DNA of 64,000 bases from Todiramphus chloris collaris (taxonomy: Eukaryota > Chordata > Aves > Coraciiformes > Alcedinidae), in assembly GCA_025345505.1 (NCBI GenBank), contig JANVCC010000077.1, forward strand, positions 4,150,607-4,214,606, read 5' to 3'. Position numbers and translations under genes: made by a program. The notes under the pieces were generated by a model that was not told the DNA's origin, did not search any database, and worked only from the letters and a program-made list of their open reading frames with translations. Shown one piece after another: positions 47,677 through 61,444 of the stretch; the first letter of the stretch is position 1; every line of letters starts with the position of its first letter.

Positions 47677-49074
47677 GCAATGTCAGCCCATAAGTCCTTG
47701 TCCTCTCCACAGCAGACACACTGATCAAACACTTCTCTGCAAGGTGCTCTCAGATGCCTCTCAAGGCTTGTGTCTTCTCCTTGCTAGCATTTTCATGATG
47801 TTTCTGAAGCCACTAATAACAAAAAAAACCCCAAACAAACAAAAAAAAAATCCACCACCTAATGTCAGGGACTAGCAGACTGGGCTACTGTTAGAGAGAC
47901 CTATCGGGTCAGTTGGTTGAGCTGGGCAGAGATCCAAAGGCTTACTTTAATGTATGGGATGTATTTTCTGTGACTGATTGCTTCCTCAATAAATTAGGCA
48001 AATGCTTCTCCACTGAAACCAATGACTTACTGAGGAGCCCTTACAACAGTAAATCCATTCCTCTGTCATTTTTCTGGACAGTAATGGTGCTGCTGCAGTC
48101 ACAGAAAAATATAGAGCTGCCCTTTGCATTGATGACATCCTCTTTTAAAGAAGAAGTCACAGTTGCTAAAACAGCACTTTTGTGGACATAGTAAAAATCA
48201 TTATTCTCGGCATCTTCTCAGTCATTATTACCGATGAGGACATCAAGCCAGGCTTGAGGGATGTAAGCCTTCAGGAGTTCAGTATATTGTGGAGGTCATA
48301 CGTGAATAATGATGCATTTCCTGAGGGCTTTGAAGGCTAAACATTTCAGTTCCCAAAAGGATGCTAGGGGTCAGTTATTTATGTGTAGGTTCCCAAATTC
48401 TTTCATTTTTGTGTTGTCAGGCACATTAGAAACTACAAATAGCCAATGGAAATCCCACAGTCTAACAGAAAACAAAGAATCATCTTGGGCAGCAAAGAAA
48501 TGTGAGAGGCAGCCTGCAGAGATAGCTGAAAAATCATCTTGTTACCACATAAAACAGGTGAAAAACTGCATTAAACAATCTCAGGGAGCATGGTTTCCTC
48601 CCTATAACCTTCAAGTTATAGGTTTAAATAACTTAATTCACTACTGTAAGAGAAGAGTAACAGAAAGAGTATCCCAAAGGTCCTCTCTTCTGTAATAATT
48701 TCGTTTCCTCTTATCTCCCATGGCCTTCACTGTTTTCTCCAATAGTTTCCCACCTCTGTGTCTTCCTTGACTTGGGTTGCATAAGACTTTTTAAAGCTAA
48801 TAATAAAGGGGTGCAGTTTGTCAGAAGTGCAGTGTACACACATGAAAATACATAACATTGAATTAAATGATGATAGAGTACCCTCATGTTCCCTTTAAGG
48901 ACCAATTTGCAGACCCCAACCAAGAGCAGCATCCTTTTGTGCCAGAAAATACAGACCCCATAGCAAAGCTTTAAAAAAAATCCATGGAGAGGCACACAGT
49001 CTGGCAGCTTCACCTTCAGAAAATAATGATTTTACCTTGAAAAAGGCACCAATATGTCTTTATATTTAGGGGTT

Positions 49075-49089
49075 AAAAAAAAAAAAAAA
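49075..49089 (+). repeat. Poly(A) run
   Basis: Fifteen A residues. The upstream sequence is not recognisable as a retrocopy. Confidence 0.8.
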
Positions 49090-50569
49090 TCAAAGGGAAA
49101 TATAATTCAAGAGTAGAACAGTTTCTTACTATTCTTATGGTTACAAAATAAGCTGAATGACTTTTGAGTGCAGTTGGTTTCTCATGAGAGACACCAGTCT
49201 ATTTGATTGACAGAGAAAATTATATCCTTTAATTCCCATTTTCCTCAGAGAGGGAACATGCAAGAGAGCAATCAATGAAAAATGAGAGCAGGTACAGAGC
49301 AGACTGTGACACCTGAAGTGTCCAGTTAATCATGGACCAGTGTCCCTCCAGCATGACCTGAAGGGATTCCATCTCTTGTTTGAGTTTCCACAGGCATTCA
49401 ACCCAAGGATACACACCAAGATGGCTAATTACTACTCGGATATTAAACCTGTAGGTGCCTAATGAAACAGGAGCTTAACTGAGGTCACTAGTTCTTGCCA
49501 CTGCTGAACAAAACAGTTGGAAGTCACTTGCATCCCTCCATCCCTCCTTATTTGAGGTGCATTCAAACCAGGACCTATAGGAAAAGTGAAAGGCACCTGA
49601 AGTCACAAAGAACCTTCATTTGAGAGCCTTGAGTGATTAACCTAGAAGATCTGGTGATTGCTCCTCTGGACATGCCAGTGAGGTCAAATGGGTCAGCATT
49701 TATAGGCACTCCCCCTATCTCTTTGTGCTAAAGTAGACAAAATTCTCTTTATTCCGTGGTTTTACCAAGCAAACACCTCCCAGTTGTCACCAAAGTGATG
49801 TCCTATCCATCTTCAAATTCAAAGCTGCTTATTAAAAGCTTATGTGAAGGCCTGCTTCAAGATGGACACAGGTTAAGTCTACTGTAACATCTGGTCAGAT
49901 CCCAGAATTAAACAGGACTCAAGCAGATCCTTAAGGAGGCAGGAAAATCAGGGGCCTGGAGGGACACAGAATAAATGGTGACCAAGGTATTAGTTGATAT
50001 AGGTGGGAAAACTGTGACAAAAAGAAACTGAACTAGTGCTAGAAACTGTAAACATGTTTTCTGAATTCAAGGATAATCTACAGATTTCCTCCTACGTCTA
50101 AAAGATCCCAGATACACAGAACATGCTCTCAATCAAGTACTACTGCTATTGAAGACAAACTCAAATGAGGAAATTGTTCCACCGCTTCCATCTCCTGATT
50201 CTGAATTCTCACCTGGGTACACTGTCCTTCTTCAGTTCCCATTTCAAATAGTTGCCTTCTGTTGTTGTGTGCTGTCTTGTCTTTCCTGGAAATTCCCTAT
50301 TCATTCTTGCTTTTTAACGGTGAGTCAACTCATGAACCTGGGCTGAACATAGAGCTAAGTGGGTCAGCCCACTTCTCTGCTAGTAATTTCTAATATATTA
50401 CCTAGTCACTGCAGCTTGATGCTTACTAAGGGTCTGACACACATTATCTAGAATGAGTGTTCAATATTCTCAAGCAGTTGCAGCTTAAAAAACACCCCTC
50501 ATTCCACCCAGTAAAACTGGTCTTGTGACTTGAGATCTGTGGGGACAGAAGTCACAATACAAATGTCAG

Positions 50570-50960
50570 GGATTGCATAATAATTAATAGTTCTGCAGTG
50601 AATTTCCATGAAGCAATAATGTCAGATATTTTTAGCAATTACAAGTAACCTCTCAATTCCTACAGCATGCATAGATGAAATACATCTGTATGCACTATGA
50701 TGTGAAGTTAATCTCATCATTAATAATTCCTCTCATATTTATCTTAATACTGTTAATTACATGGGACTTGCTGGGTATGAGTACAAGAGCATATGTAATT
50801 TGTCTTTTTTCCAAGAATTTCCAGTGCAATTTACCATTAATTACTTGCTGCTTAATACAACAACCTCCCCCAAAGAATAATTCTAACATTATTATGGCAT
50901 CTTAGAACAGTTGCTAAGGCTTTTTATTCTGCATAATATGTCAGTACCAAGAAGGGTGAA
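50570..50960. promoter_or_regulatory. Candidate enhancer-like segment rich in homeodomain cores
   Basis: Three TAATTA hexamers (50581-50586, 50754-50759, 50838-50843) and several further ATTA/TAAT words lie in about 390 bp without simple repeats or open frames. Dense TAATTA cores are typical of developmental enhancers in vertebrate gene deserts. In AT-rich DNA some are expected by chance, so this is a hypothesis only. Confidence 0.22.
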
Positions 50961-53900
50961 AAAAAACCCTGCAGCCATTCTTACATTCTAAATGGTATGC
51001 TAATAGACAGCAAAATTTGGATAATTTAACAAGATAAAGGCTGTCCTTGAACTTTACTTATTAATGATAGATCCTATCTTAATTTTAATGATTTATGAGA
51101 ATGCTTATATAGCATATTCTCTAGTGTGTGCCTTATCCAGTGCCTATTTGAGGTTTTGGATAGATTTCCTTTGGCTTTAATGTCCTTTTAATAGGCACTT
51201 TATGACCTGAGTGTTAAAAAGGAATATGTTCTGTCCAGGAGCTGCTTGGTATTGCGCAGAGTGTTTAGCAAATTTCTGGAGGGAGTAGTCCAGCTCTAAT
51301 GTGGTGGAAGAGCAGGCTGTATAATGTAAATAGCGCTAAACTTTGAGGGTTTTATAGCTTATACAAGACGGAGGTCTGTGTAGATTGTAGATGCAGCCAC
51401 TGAATGATAAAACTGAGGTGCATGTGATCATGACATGATTCTGTTTAAAATGAATAGGATTATCAAAAATAGGTTTATGACAAAAATTTCCAAGGATAAA
51501 TTTTAAGAAATCATGGCTCTCTCTAAATAAAAAAGTAAGCTTGGGCATATACAGAGTGTAGCCCCCTGATGCTCCAGGAAGGGGAGCTGAAGAAATATCA
51601 TTTTGGCTCCTTTATGATCCCCATGTGTAAATTCCTTCTCACCAGCATGTTATGCACATCATGTACAGAGAGACAATGTATGTTCAGGGCACACCCCAAT
51701 TCAGATAGAAGTCATTGAAATCAAAAGCAAAAATACAGATAAATGAGGTCTGTTGGGAGTTGAGGACCCTGCCCTTGGAAAACTCACAGAATTATCTTTA
51801 ACTCAAAGGTGTTTAACTGTGTTGAATCTGTAGGCCAAACAAGGAGAAAAAGCCTTCTGCACAGCTGGGAGTTTTATGCCACTACAAAAGAAACTCACTG
51901 AACAGACACTAGCACAGCCCTTTCTTTTTTTTCTCTCTGAATCTGTCCATTGAGCTCTAGCTTCAATCACAAATAAACATCCTGAACAAAGGAAGGAAGG
52001 AGCTTTCTAGCACCACCAAAACCAACCCAGAGAAACCGCAGACCTGCCAAAAATCCAACCAGGAATTAACTGGTGCGCAGGATCACACCACCATCACGTA
52101 AAACACAGCAAGACCATTTGCCCATTAGCTCTGTTCTCGGCTCTCCAACCTCTTTTTGCACTGATTCTTCTTTCCCCTGTGGAGCAATCACTAGCAATAA
52201 CTGTGAGTAGCAATTTAGGCAAACACAAGAGAGTAGCAAAAGAGCTAAGAGTGCTGCTGGGATTCTTTAAATATTCATCAGACATTGATATGGCTCCCAG
52301 GTTCCTCCAACTGCAAATTATCTAACAAACTGACAACCACAATAGGACATGTCAGTCTGACCTGTAATACATCATATCTCAATCATTCTTTTACTTTTCT
52401 TTCTTGTTTTTTTAAACTTGTGATATAAGCCTAACCACAGCTCCCTTCAGTCCAAGTGACAATTTCTACAATTCAGTATTGAATTAGTAGCCAACAGATT
52501 GTAAATAAACTCAAGAGGCACCAGAATTTTGCTTAACCTCAGCATACTATTAGTTCACCCATGTTACAACTGACTAAAACTCAGAGTTTCAAAAATTTGG
52601 GTTATTCCTAAAGTTGAACAAAAGTTTGAAGGTTTGAGTTTTTCACAAAGCAGAAGTTTCAAACTTCTAGATAATACCACAATGCCTTTGTAAAAGTGCT
52701 TGCAATGGATCGGATTACACTGCACTAACTGAATTGCATGTTATTATATCGTGAAGCTGAAGCACTGCTCCCAAGCCTCTCAGAAATGAAGTACAGGAAA
52801 GTTCCGTACAATCAAGACTTGTCTGTGAAAAATAACAGCTTAGTCAGAGCCCCATTTCCTCACAGAAACTTTTCCATTAGAAAAATACCTCAACAGTACC
52901 TAGTTGGTCCCATAGCAGCAATTTTTCCAGAACTGAAGGTGGTTCTGATAAGAAAGGGGTAGAGAGACATATTTAGTCCTGCAAAACCCAGAGCAAGAAG
53001 AACTGGCGATATCATTTTGTTCTTCCTTGATATTACCTACTCCAGAATTTGAAATAGCTTACTCAACAAATTCCCTGTTTAAAACAAACAAAAATAAAAC
53101 CCAAAAACATTACAAGAAATAGAGTCTAAAAACAAATGCACTGAGGAACAAGTATCTTCGAAGCATTGGAAATACAAGAGCATCAAATCCTTGGAGAAGA
53201 CACTGAAATGGAACAAGAAAGACTGGACAAACATTCAGACATTGACAGACTTCTGTGTATATGTATAAGAAATACGAACCACTTTGCCTTTACTCAACAC
53301 TAGTCATAATACAGAGTAACTAAATACGGCCCATAGGCAACTCGCTCCCTTAAAGATGCAAGGGGGAGATGTCTGAATTGCAGTGATAAGATAAAACGAA
53401 CAAACAAACAAAAAACCACCAAACAAACATTGATCTCTCTTTTGCTAAAATGAGATTGATATTTGTAAATTCTCCAGATGTAGACATCCTGGAACAAAGC
53501 CACCATTGTCTAGGAACTTTTCCCTAGGAGTTTCATGTCACGATTCACAGGAACTTTGAAGAGATATTGGTGTGATGCTGAAATCATCCTACTTAAAAAA
53601 ATCTGAGCTATAGGAGAATTTCCAACAGTGTTGCCACTCTGAAAAGCTTCTGACATTCAGTTGATCTTAAGATGTGAAGTTGATTACTTCTGACTCCATC
53701 CATTAAAGGTCACTGGTTTGTATTCCCTCCCTCTCTCACACATGCATGCACACACACACTAATATTTTCTCTTATTGTCTGCATATTTTCTGTGGTATAG
53801 AGCAAAGCCAGACACCAGCTCAGTATATATCAAAGGATATGACACCATTCCTGAGAAGGATTATGCTGAAATTTTGCTATCACTCAACACTTGTAGCATC

Positions 53901-56900
53901 TCTGGGTATTTGGTGCTCACTTATCACATTTTTCCTTGGGTCCCGCCAAGTCAGTAGCAATACATCTTGCATCTTCCAAATACATAAGTTATCCACACTC
54001 TGTGAAGCACTTCTCAGAGTTACTTTTCCTATGGTAATGTCTCTCATGTGAGCTACCCCATTTTTTAGAAGCTATCCTCTCATCCCAAACTGCCACTATG
54101 ACTGAACACTGAATAAGTGTCACTTAAAAAGCATAACATAAACTTGGTAATTATTTACAATGGCCCAATTAGATTTACTGAAGAATGAAAGGCTCCTGTG
54201 TTGACTTCCCTGAGTGAGGAAGGCATGACTGTTGGAAACACATGGGTTACAATTAGGCTTGTATTGCATTTATTTCTGAATCAGAGATCTATCTTTTCTC
54301 ATAAACAGTAATGTTCATGTTGGACATTGTTTATCTCTGAATACATATAAACACTGTTTACAGTTCTGCCTTTTGAGACGCAGCAAAGTAGGCAGATGTG
54401 CCAAGCACACACTTCTTGCTAATGCAAAGGTACCCCAACTGAAGTGGAGTCCTGATCTCTTTTGGAGTATTTACCCTCTTGAAGGATGAAATGGAGGTTG
54501 CCTTTTTGAGCTGCAGATGGATGATTTTTCACAAAGTCATGCAGTCAGAAAAATCATTGAAAAGGGATAATTACAAGCCATAGAGAGATGATGGGGTTTG
54601 TTCTCCATCAATACTAGATGCCAAATGTCCTTGTATTCAAGATCACTAGGCACATCACTACTTAATGGTGCTTAGACAGAAAAGACCTTTTTTAGTTTAA
54701 CACAGAAATAACATATTGTGGTTTTTAGAGCTAAAATCTACAGCAGATGGTTATTAGTAGTACATAAAATATATATTAATCAAGCCTCCCATACCTGTTC
54801 TTCAATGAGCTCACAGACAACATATGTGGAATAGTGAGCCTTCCCTAAAATCTTTCCCAACAAGCAGATTGAAAAATGGCTTTCTTATGGATAGTTGTTC
54901 CTTTAGAATTTTTTATATTGAAATTTCTCACATCAGTGACCAGGAGGGAGCACAATACACCGATAAGTTTGATTTGCAAGGAACACAACAAAGAACAGGA
55001 AAATAATGCATGATTGTTTGTCCTCTGTTAACGTTTTGTTGTTGCACAGACTTCTTTTTTCCCTTAGTTGTGCAGAAACTTCATCCACTTGGTTTTGAAA
55101 TACACCCCACTAAAACATGCTTTATGCCTTGGTGATTTCTCTGTGGGCTTTCCATTCTGCTGAAATTTCCCAAGGCTGCCAAAAAGCCTGAATGAGCTCA
55201 ACTTAACTCTGATGTGACTGGTAATATCCAGGTTACTACCATCCACCAATAATGGGATTAGTAGGTTTTGTATGTGGGGAGACAGGATTCCATTCCAACA
55301 GCACTAAGACACTTGTTCTTCTGGCAGTTGGAAGGCACATAGAATGTCCTAGGACACCTGAAATGACACAGTATACTTGTTTAAGCAGCTGAGTCACAGC
55401 TAAGGTTACTATAATGCTAACTGGCAATGGGAAAGAGGGAAGTTTAGGGAAGGAGATATTCTGGATATCCTTCCTTTCCAGATACATAGAATCCAAACTT
55501 TGAACAAACATTACTTACATCCCTTCCAGTTAGAGAAGGTCTTAAATTGCAAAATTCAGATGTGACTCAAATCCAGGGGTTTGGAGAAGTCCCTTAACAG
55601 AATAGATTCCACATTCTCTGGTCTCAGACTCTCCAACAATTCCTTGTTACTATTTACATCCAAATATTTGTTTGGTACCTCATGGTGTTTTGAGGTACAT
55701 CTTGGAGCTAACTCTGGAAATCTGACTCTGTACAGTGTCCTCTGGGTCATATAAATTTAATGCTTTCAAATGTTTGTCATTGAGTTATTTTCCTGATTGA
55801 TGGCACCAATTTCAGAAAGACATTTCCTATCAGACCAATGCTTTTTTGATCCTCCTAAATGCTGAGGGATCACACTAGAGGACGGAAAGGAGGAAAATGC
55901 TAATGGTCCATTTCCAGACTCCTCCCAGAAAATAAACCACTATCTTGCAAGCCCGGTCTCTTTTTCCCACATACATTTTTTAAATACAGTCTGTCTTTTG
56001 TGGTCTGATGGCATACAATAGTTTTAGGGTGAGAAGAATGCATTTCTATTAAATGCTGAGTATCTTTCAATGAAAAATTAAAAAGGCACAAGAATATTCT
56101 CCTTACATCATAGTTACTTGCTCCTAGTGTGTGTTTCAAACTCCCTACATCAGTGCTGCTTTCCATCACAGACTTCATTCAAGAAGCATTCATATTGCCA
56201 GTAGTGCATGACAGTGTCTTATCTTTCCTCTGGTGGAAAGCAAGTGAGGCCAAGCAAACATCAAAAACTCTGCTGCTTGCTTTGTGACAAAAGTGATCTG
56301 TGATACCTGTAGCTACATCTTTCTGATAACTGCATACACCTCATACCACTTCGGATCATTCTTATGGATTCAGACAGAAAAATCTAACTTACAACAGAAA
56401 GAGCAATTTTGGGACCAGAAATGTTGGAATTATTTCTGTTTACCTGAAGATACTCAGCTTTGTCAAGAACTGTTACTCATAAAAGAGCAAGCAAGCATAG
56501 CTGGCCTACCACAAGAAAAGTTAAATTCTGCTTTGCTATGGATGAAATAGAAAGATACCTCTTCAATATCTGCCCTTAGAGAGGTTACTACAAAACATTT
56601 TTACATCGCTAAGGCTCCTGGTCCTGCAACATGCCTTGGGATCCCTGTGATTAACCAAGCATGCAAATTGTGTCATCCCAGACAGCCTGCTCTTACAGTA
56701 GCTGCCAGTTCAGGTCACCCGTCCCAGGGCAGAATGCTTGCCTGTGTTATCTTAACATGCATCCAAATCTCAAGGGAGAACCCACAGTCATGAAAGGCTC
56801 AGTAAACAGGCTGGAGCTAAAGACAGAAGCTACATTCTGAGATGCAACAAAGAGCACTTACTGTCAGAGTACTCGTACCCTTCAGGTTCATTATGTCTTT

Positions 56901-56934
56901 CCTTTTACATCCCAGTTGAGCAACATAACCATGC
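50961..56934. other. Single-copy noncoding sequence
   Basis: No gene recognised. Open frames are all near 100 codons or fewer. A CA-rich stretch lies at about 53733-53760 and an AAAC-type stretch at 53397-53412. No interspersed repeat was identified. Confidence 0.6.
53733..53760 (+). repeat. Short imperfect CA/CATG repeat
   Basis: CTCTCACACATGCATGCACACACACACT-type sequence combining CT, CA and CATG units. It is short and imperfect. Confidence 0.6.
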
Positions 56935-57012
56935 TACTTCATTTTAGTACTAGAAGATAAAGCAACTTGCCAAAGGTCACCTGGGAATTCCCCTCATGGC
57001 TTCATGTCTGCC
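56935..57012 (-). mobile_element. Probable MIR-like SINE core relic
   Basis: The minus strand reads GGTGACCTTTGGCAAGTTG then CTTTATCTTCTAGTACTAAAATG. The first block matches the conserved MIR core TGTGACCTTGGGCAAGTTACTTAACCTCT at nearly every position, and the AAAATG block falls where the MIR core has AAAATGGGG. It is the clearest of the four MIR-like candidates. The tRNA-derived head is not visible. Confidence 0.48.
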
Positions 57013-57481
57013 TGCATTGTCTTTCCTTCAGTCTTTAGATTGCATTGCTATTTACCATTATTATTAATTCATTTATTCTCTTCGATGTACAGAACTTTTT
57101 CCTAGGAAAAAGTTTCTTTGCTTTCTAACTTGGTATGTCCACCAGCTCTCAATTTGTCAACACTCCAACAATCGTAACTCTTGTTCAGCATCTCTAGCTT
57201 TGAGTAGTTTCATCATTCAGTCTAAATTTCTTTCTGACTCTCTCTACATACTTCTGATTAAACAAACTGCCCTGGAAACAGTTCACATTACTGATTAATG
57301 CAAACAGGGTCTTTCCTTTGCTAGCATTTTGTTATTTCATGGATTTTGCTGTTAGTTAGGACTGCAGTTGGAAATTTTCAAAGCTATATTTCTTTTGATG
57401 TAGCAAAGGTGGACGAGGCCAGTGGCTGAAGTATAAGCCCATGAGTACCTGATTAACAGAGGGTAGCTGTATTCAGAGGGG

Positions 57482-57497
57482 AAAAAAAAAAAAAAAA
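57482..57497 (+). repeat. Poly(A) run
   Basis: Sixteen A residues after GAGGGG. Simple homopolymer. Confidence 0.8.
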
Positions 57498-60400
57498 TCA
57501 CAGGCCAACACGGAGAAAGAACCCTGCTCTCCACTCCTCAATAGAGTGGTTACAAATGAAGAGGAAAATATTACTAGAAAACTCGATCTGAGCACTATGG
57601 AAGGAGTTAGACTCCTTTTCAAATATGTTTTTCCAACAAATACTCTTGTGTGGCTTAAAATTATCCTGACAGAAAAACAATTGAGGCACCTTTTAAACTA
57701 ATGATACAATCCCATGGATAATTTCCCCTAAATAGCTCAGAGATGTGACTGAATGAATCATATATCATTGCAGGAAGTAATTTTCCTCAATGAGTTCTAC
57801 CTGCTGGATATCACAATGCATTACAGATTGAGTAAAAGCCTTCATCTGAAATCAGATTGAAACTGGCTTTGGAGCAAAACTTAAACCCTGAGGGTGAGAG
57901 AGCTATTAATATATTTAACACTTCCCTGTGATTCACGGGTTCTACATGTCCCTCTCCACGTCAGACAGCTAACTTAGAGAAGCATTCCCATGAGCTACAT
58001 GACTTTCAGCCTGACTTCACAGGTGTTATTGACTTTAATATGGCCTTTACTGCTCCTTCTGATACGTTGCCCAGCATCTCACAAGTGTCTTCACAGTGTT
58101 CTCCAGCATTAGCTTTTTCTCCTCAGGTTGACACAACCTCAGGCTGTGACACTTCTTTAACAACAGAAATTTGACCCTCCTTACTGAACAAATCCTGACT
58201 TCTGGGGAATTAAAACAGGAAACACTTGATCCATTTGGAGGCAAATATGAAAATGGCTTAGATACTGAGAAGTTAAATGTTTAATGTAACTTTATCTACA
58301 GTGAGGATCTGACTCAAATCTCTTTGAATCCAGGTGCTCCTGAAACCTGGAGCAGGTTCTGCAATGGCAATTAGTGCAGCACAACTGATGCCAGATCCAC
58401 ACTAAGTAATGGAAGTATTGTAAGTCAACAAACTAGAGCTTGGTTAACATCTAGCATAATGTATGAAGGTTTACATAATCCTGCCCTGAGCTATCTGAAG
58501 GACCATACTCACAGGTTTTGACTGCAAAAAGAGTATAAAATATAAGCTTTTGATTGTGTCCATAAACTTATAAACCAAATACTGCTGGTGTTCTTAAAAT
58601 ATCCTAGGCCAAATACAAATCCTATGCTAGATATCCTGGGGAAAGATTCTTCACTGATGGATCCAAAATCATGGGATAATTGTTTCATTACATCACAGCA
58701 TCCTTCTGGACAAAGAAATATATGCTTATTTCCGCTCTGTGTACATAATTGTACATGTCCATATTCTCTCCATTTTTGAAAAATTCCCACAGGGTTTGGT
58801 AGTAGTGTCATTGTATTTTCCTGATACTTAAATGTTTGTGCAGAACTTGACTATTTCCAAATTACAAAATGTTCCTAAAGATGTCATTAAAATAAAACTA
58901 GTTTTTTTCTGTCCAGTTTCCAATCCATTTCATATTGGTAAAAGCTTCTAGATTGCCCTCACTGCAGTCTAATAGCTAACAAAAATAGTAATAAGAATTA
59001 TTTCGGTGCCTGAGTCCAAAGCACAGCTGTGCCAACAAATTTGGGTTTGCTTTAGGATGAATTATCCCCTCTCTAGAGAGCACACAGACTGGATCTCTTG
59101 CCCATTCAGTCCGTCACAATTCTCAGGTGGAAACATATTTATTTGTTGTGTGTTAGGATGAAATCCACTGTCACACTTTCTAATTAATACACATTTTCTT
59201 ATGCATAGCTGTTCCAAGCTTTTATCCATCTCAAGGGAGATGACAACCTTTTGGATGGTGGTTTCATATACTGCAGACCACCACATACTCCTTTATATAA
59301 CTCATAGATATTTTGCCTTCTGTTGCAACAGTCTGGCCAAGCCAAGTAGCAGATACCTGACTAAAGCTGGCTGTAGCTATCAACTCCCAGAACCTTTTTG
59401 TGGGTTTTGTGATTCTTTTGCTCTGGACACAAATTATGGATAAATGGACAGGTCAGTTTGGCCAAGAACGGGAGAGTCACCTCTACAATAGGTGTCCTGC
59501 TATGCAACACCACCTTCACCAGCATTCATCCCAATTCTGCCATCCACAGACAAGTCTCTTGCAACTTAGCTTCCCAGGCTAAGTGCTGCAGATCAAGTGG
59601 ATGGAAAACCTTCCAAACTGTAGGCATGGGGTAGCAATCATTGGTGGATGGTTGTGACTGGATCCATTTCAAATGGGATAGTGAACTGGCTTCAAGTAGT
59701 AAAGCCTTTTGTATCATAATCTGATAAAGGGTGAAAAAGAGTGTCCCTAAACCAACAGCACCAACTCCAGAGCCACATCTGTTCTCCTTGAAGTAGCTCT
59801 ACTGAAGCACTACATGCAGTGAAACAAAGAGGTGAAGCATTAAGCAAGATGTTTGTTTAAAAAACAAGCAAGCAGGACACTGTTGTCATTTCTATAGGCT
59901 AAAATGAGCAAAAGCTCAAAAGGGTAAGGACAGAAGACAAATACACTGGCTCATTTTCTGGCAGAAAGAAAGATCAGAGGGCTGAGGCAGCTGAGCCCAA
60001 GGTTCTGCAAACTCACCTTTCACACCACACGTTTCAATAGCTATGACAAAAAAGTACCACAAGTAAGTTTGCATCTTTGCCAGGCCGCAAGCTTTGTTCC
60101 TGGCCATTCTGAGTCATAAATAAGCAGTATTTTATGTTTTGAGGAATAGCCCCAGTGAATAGAACCTTAAAAACAATTCTTAGCCATTTGTTTGTGTATA
60201 TATTTTTTTCTAAGGTTAGCATTTATTTTAGATGACACTTTTTTCCCCCTTGGACGAGATGGAATATTTTCTCCATGCCTTTTATTAAACTGACAGGTTA
60301 TATTGCTTTAAATTGGGCACTGCATCATCAACAAAGGCTTTCTCATTTCAGACCCAAAGAGTCAGTCGGGTGGATGAGAACTCATTTCGCCCTTTATTTA

Positions 60401-61016
60401 CCAAATGCAGATTGGGGTTTCAAGAGCAGGGAGAGCACAAGAAGAGGAAAGAGATGCCTTGGGTGATAATGGGAATGAACGAGGGAGGACAGCAATAGAA
60501 CAGCACAGAATGAAGCACATGGGAATTTATGGTGGGGTGATTAGATGACATCCATCTTCTTGTCTATAAAGCATTCCCACAAGCATAGCTTTCGAATCCA
60601 CTTTGTCCCCTGTCATGGCTCCTTTTCCATTAACAGGAGAAAAGGTAATAGGGGGTTAAAAGGACATTCCTGGTGGATCTCAGTGCACTATGGATGTAGC
60701 TAAGGGATTTACAGATCAGAGATGAAATATGATTTCAGAGAGAAACCCTGGATTCCCCAGCTCCTCTTGCACACAACACCCAGCCTGAGGCCCAGAAAGA
60801 AGCAATTCCATCAAAAAAGGAGGGAGGTTGCTTGGCTGCTATGATGGCCTACCTGGTTAGCCCTCAATATCTGCAGGATCCCAAGAGCAAATTACACAGA
60901 AAAGATGATAAAGATCAATTCCTGAGACTACACTAGAAGAGAGAAAGTTTCTGGATGGTGGGAATGCATAAAAATATTTGTTAAGGTGTCATTTGGGAAA
61001 CAGCCTCTCAGAAAAC

Positions 61017-61042
61017 TGTGTGTGTGTGTGTATGTGTGTGTG
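61017..61042 (+). repeat. (TG)n microsatellite with one interruption
   Basis: About twelve TG units broken by a single TATG, then GAGAG. Alternating purine-pyrimidine of this length could adopt Z-DNA under supercoiling and is likely to be polymorphic. Confidence 0.9.
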
Positions 61043-61416
61043 AGAGTAGCATATCAACAGTTCACAACCCTGAAATTTTAACATACATTTTTAGAGGACT
61101 TTCTTTTAATCATGTACCTTATGATCATTTCTAAGAGGCTGGCAAATCTAAGTGACACCATGAAACTACACAAGCTTTGGTGTCCTTGTGCATATTTCAA
61201 CCAATTTCTATCAAGCCTCATTTTTATAACATTTAAACTTCATGTTGAAATTACGTATGTGAGCAGAATACAGATGCTGAACAGGCAGGGAATTCTGCTG
61301 CCTCTGCACATGATCTCCTGCTGCTAGAACACCAATTAGCCAGAAGGAGGTAGGACATTTCACTGTCATAAAAATGGGACCAGGATTCAAGCACAGCAAC
61401 TGTTGCTGAAAATTAA

Positions 61417-61444
61417 GGGGAGGAGAGGAGGGGAGGAAAGGAGA
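61417..61444 (+). repeat. Homopurine G/A tract
   Basis: GGGGAGGAGAGGAGGGGAGG then AAAGGAGA: pure purine for about 28 bases. It could form triplex DNA, or a quadruplex with two-G runs. It is not a regular tandem repeat. Confidence 0.75.

Larger units (their letters stand above)
46873..50569. other. Single-copy noncoding sequence
   Basis: No gene recognised. A 128-codon frame at 48309-48695 (+) lacks any domain. (CT)n lies at 47663-47676, an A/C-rich stretch at 47821-47852, and an A15 run at 49075-49089. Confidence 0.6.

Noticed and set aside
48309-48695. 128-codon ATG frame on the + strand
   Set aside because: Lysine/serine-rich without domains. Consistent with chance.
60591-60605. TTCGAATCC word as a possible tRNA T-loop
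   Set aside because: No acceptor stem, D-loop or anticodon stem can be paired around it.
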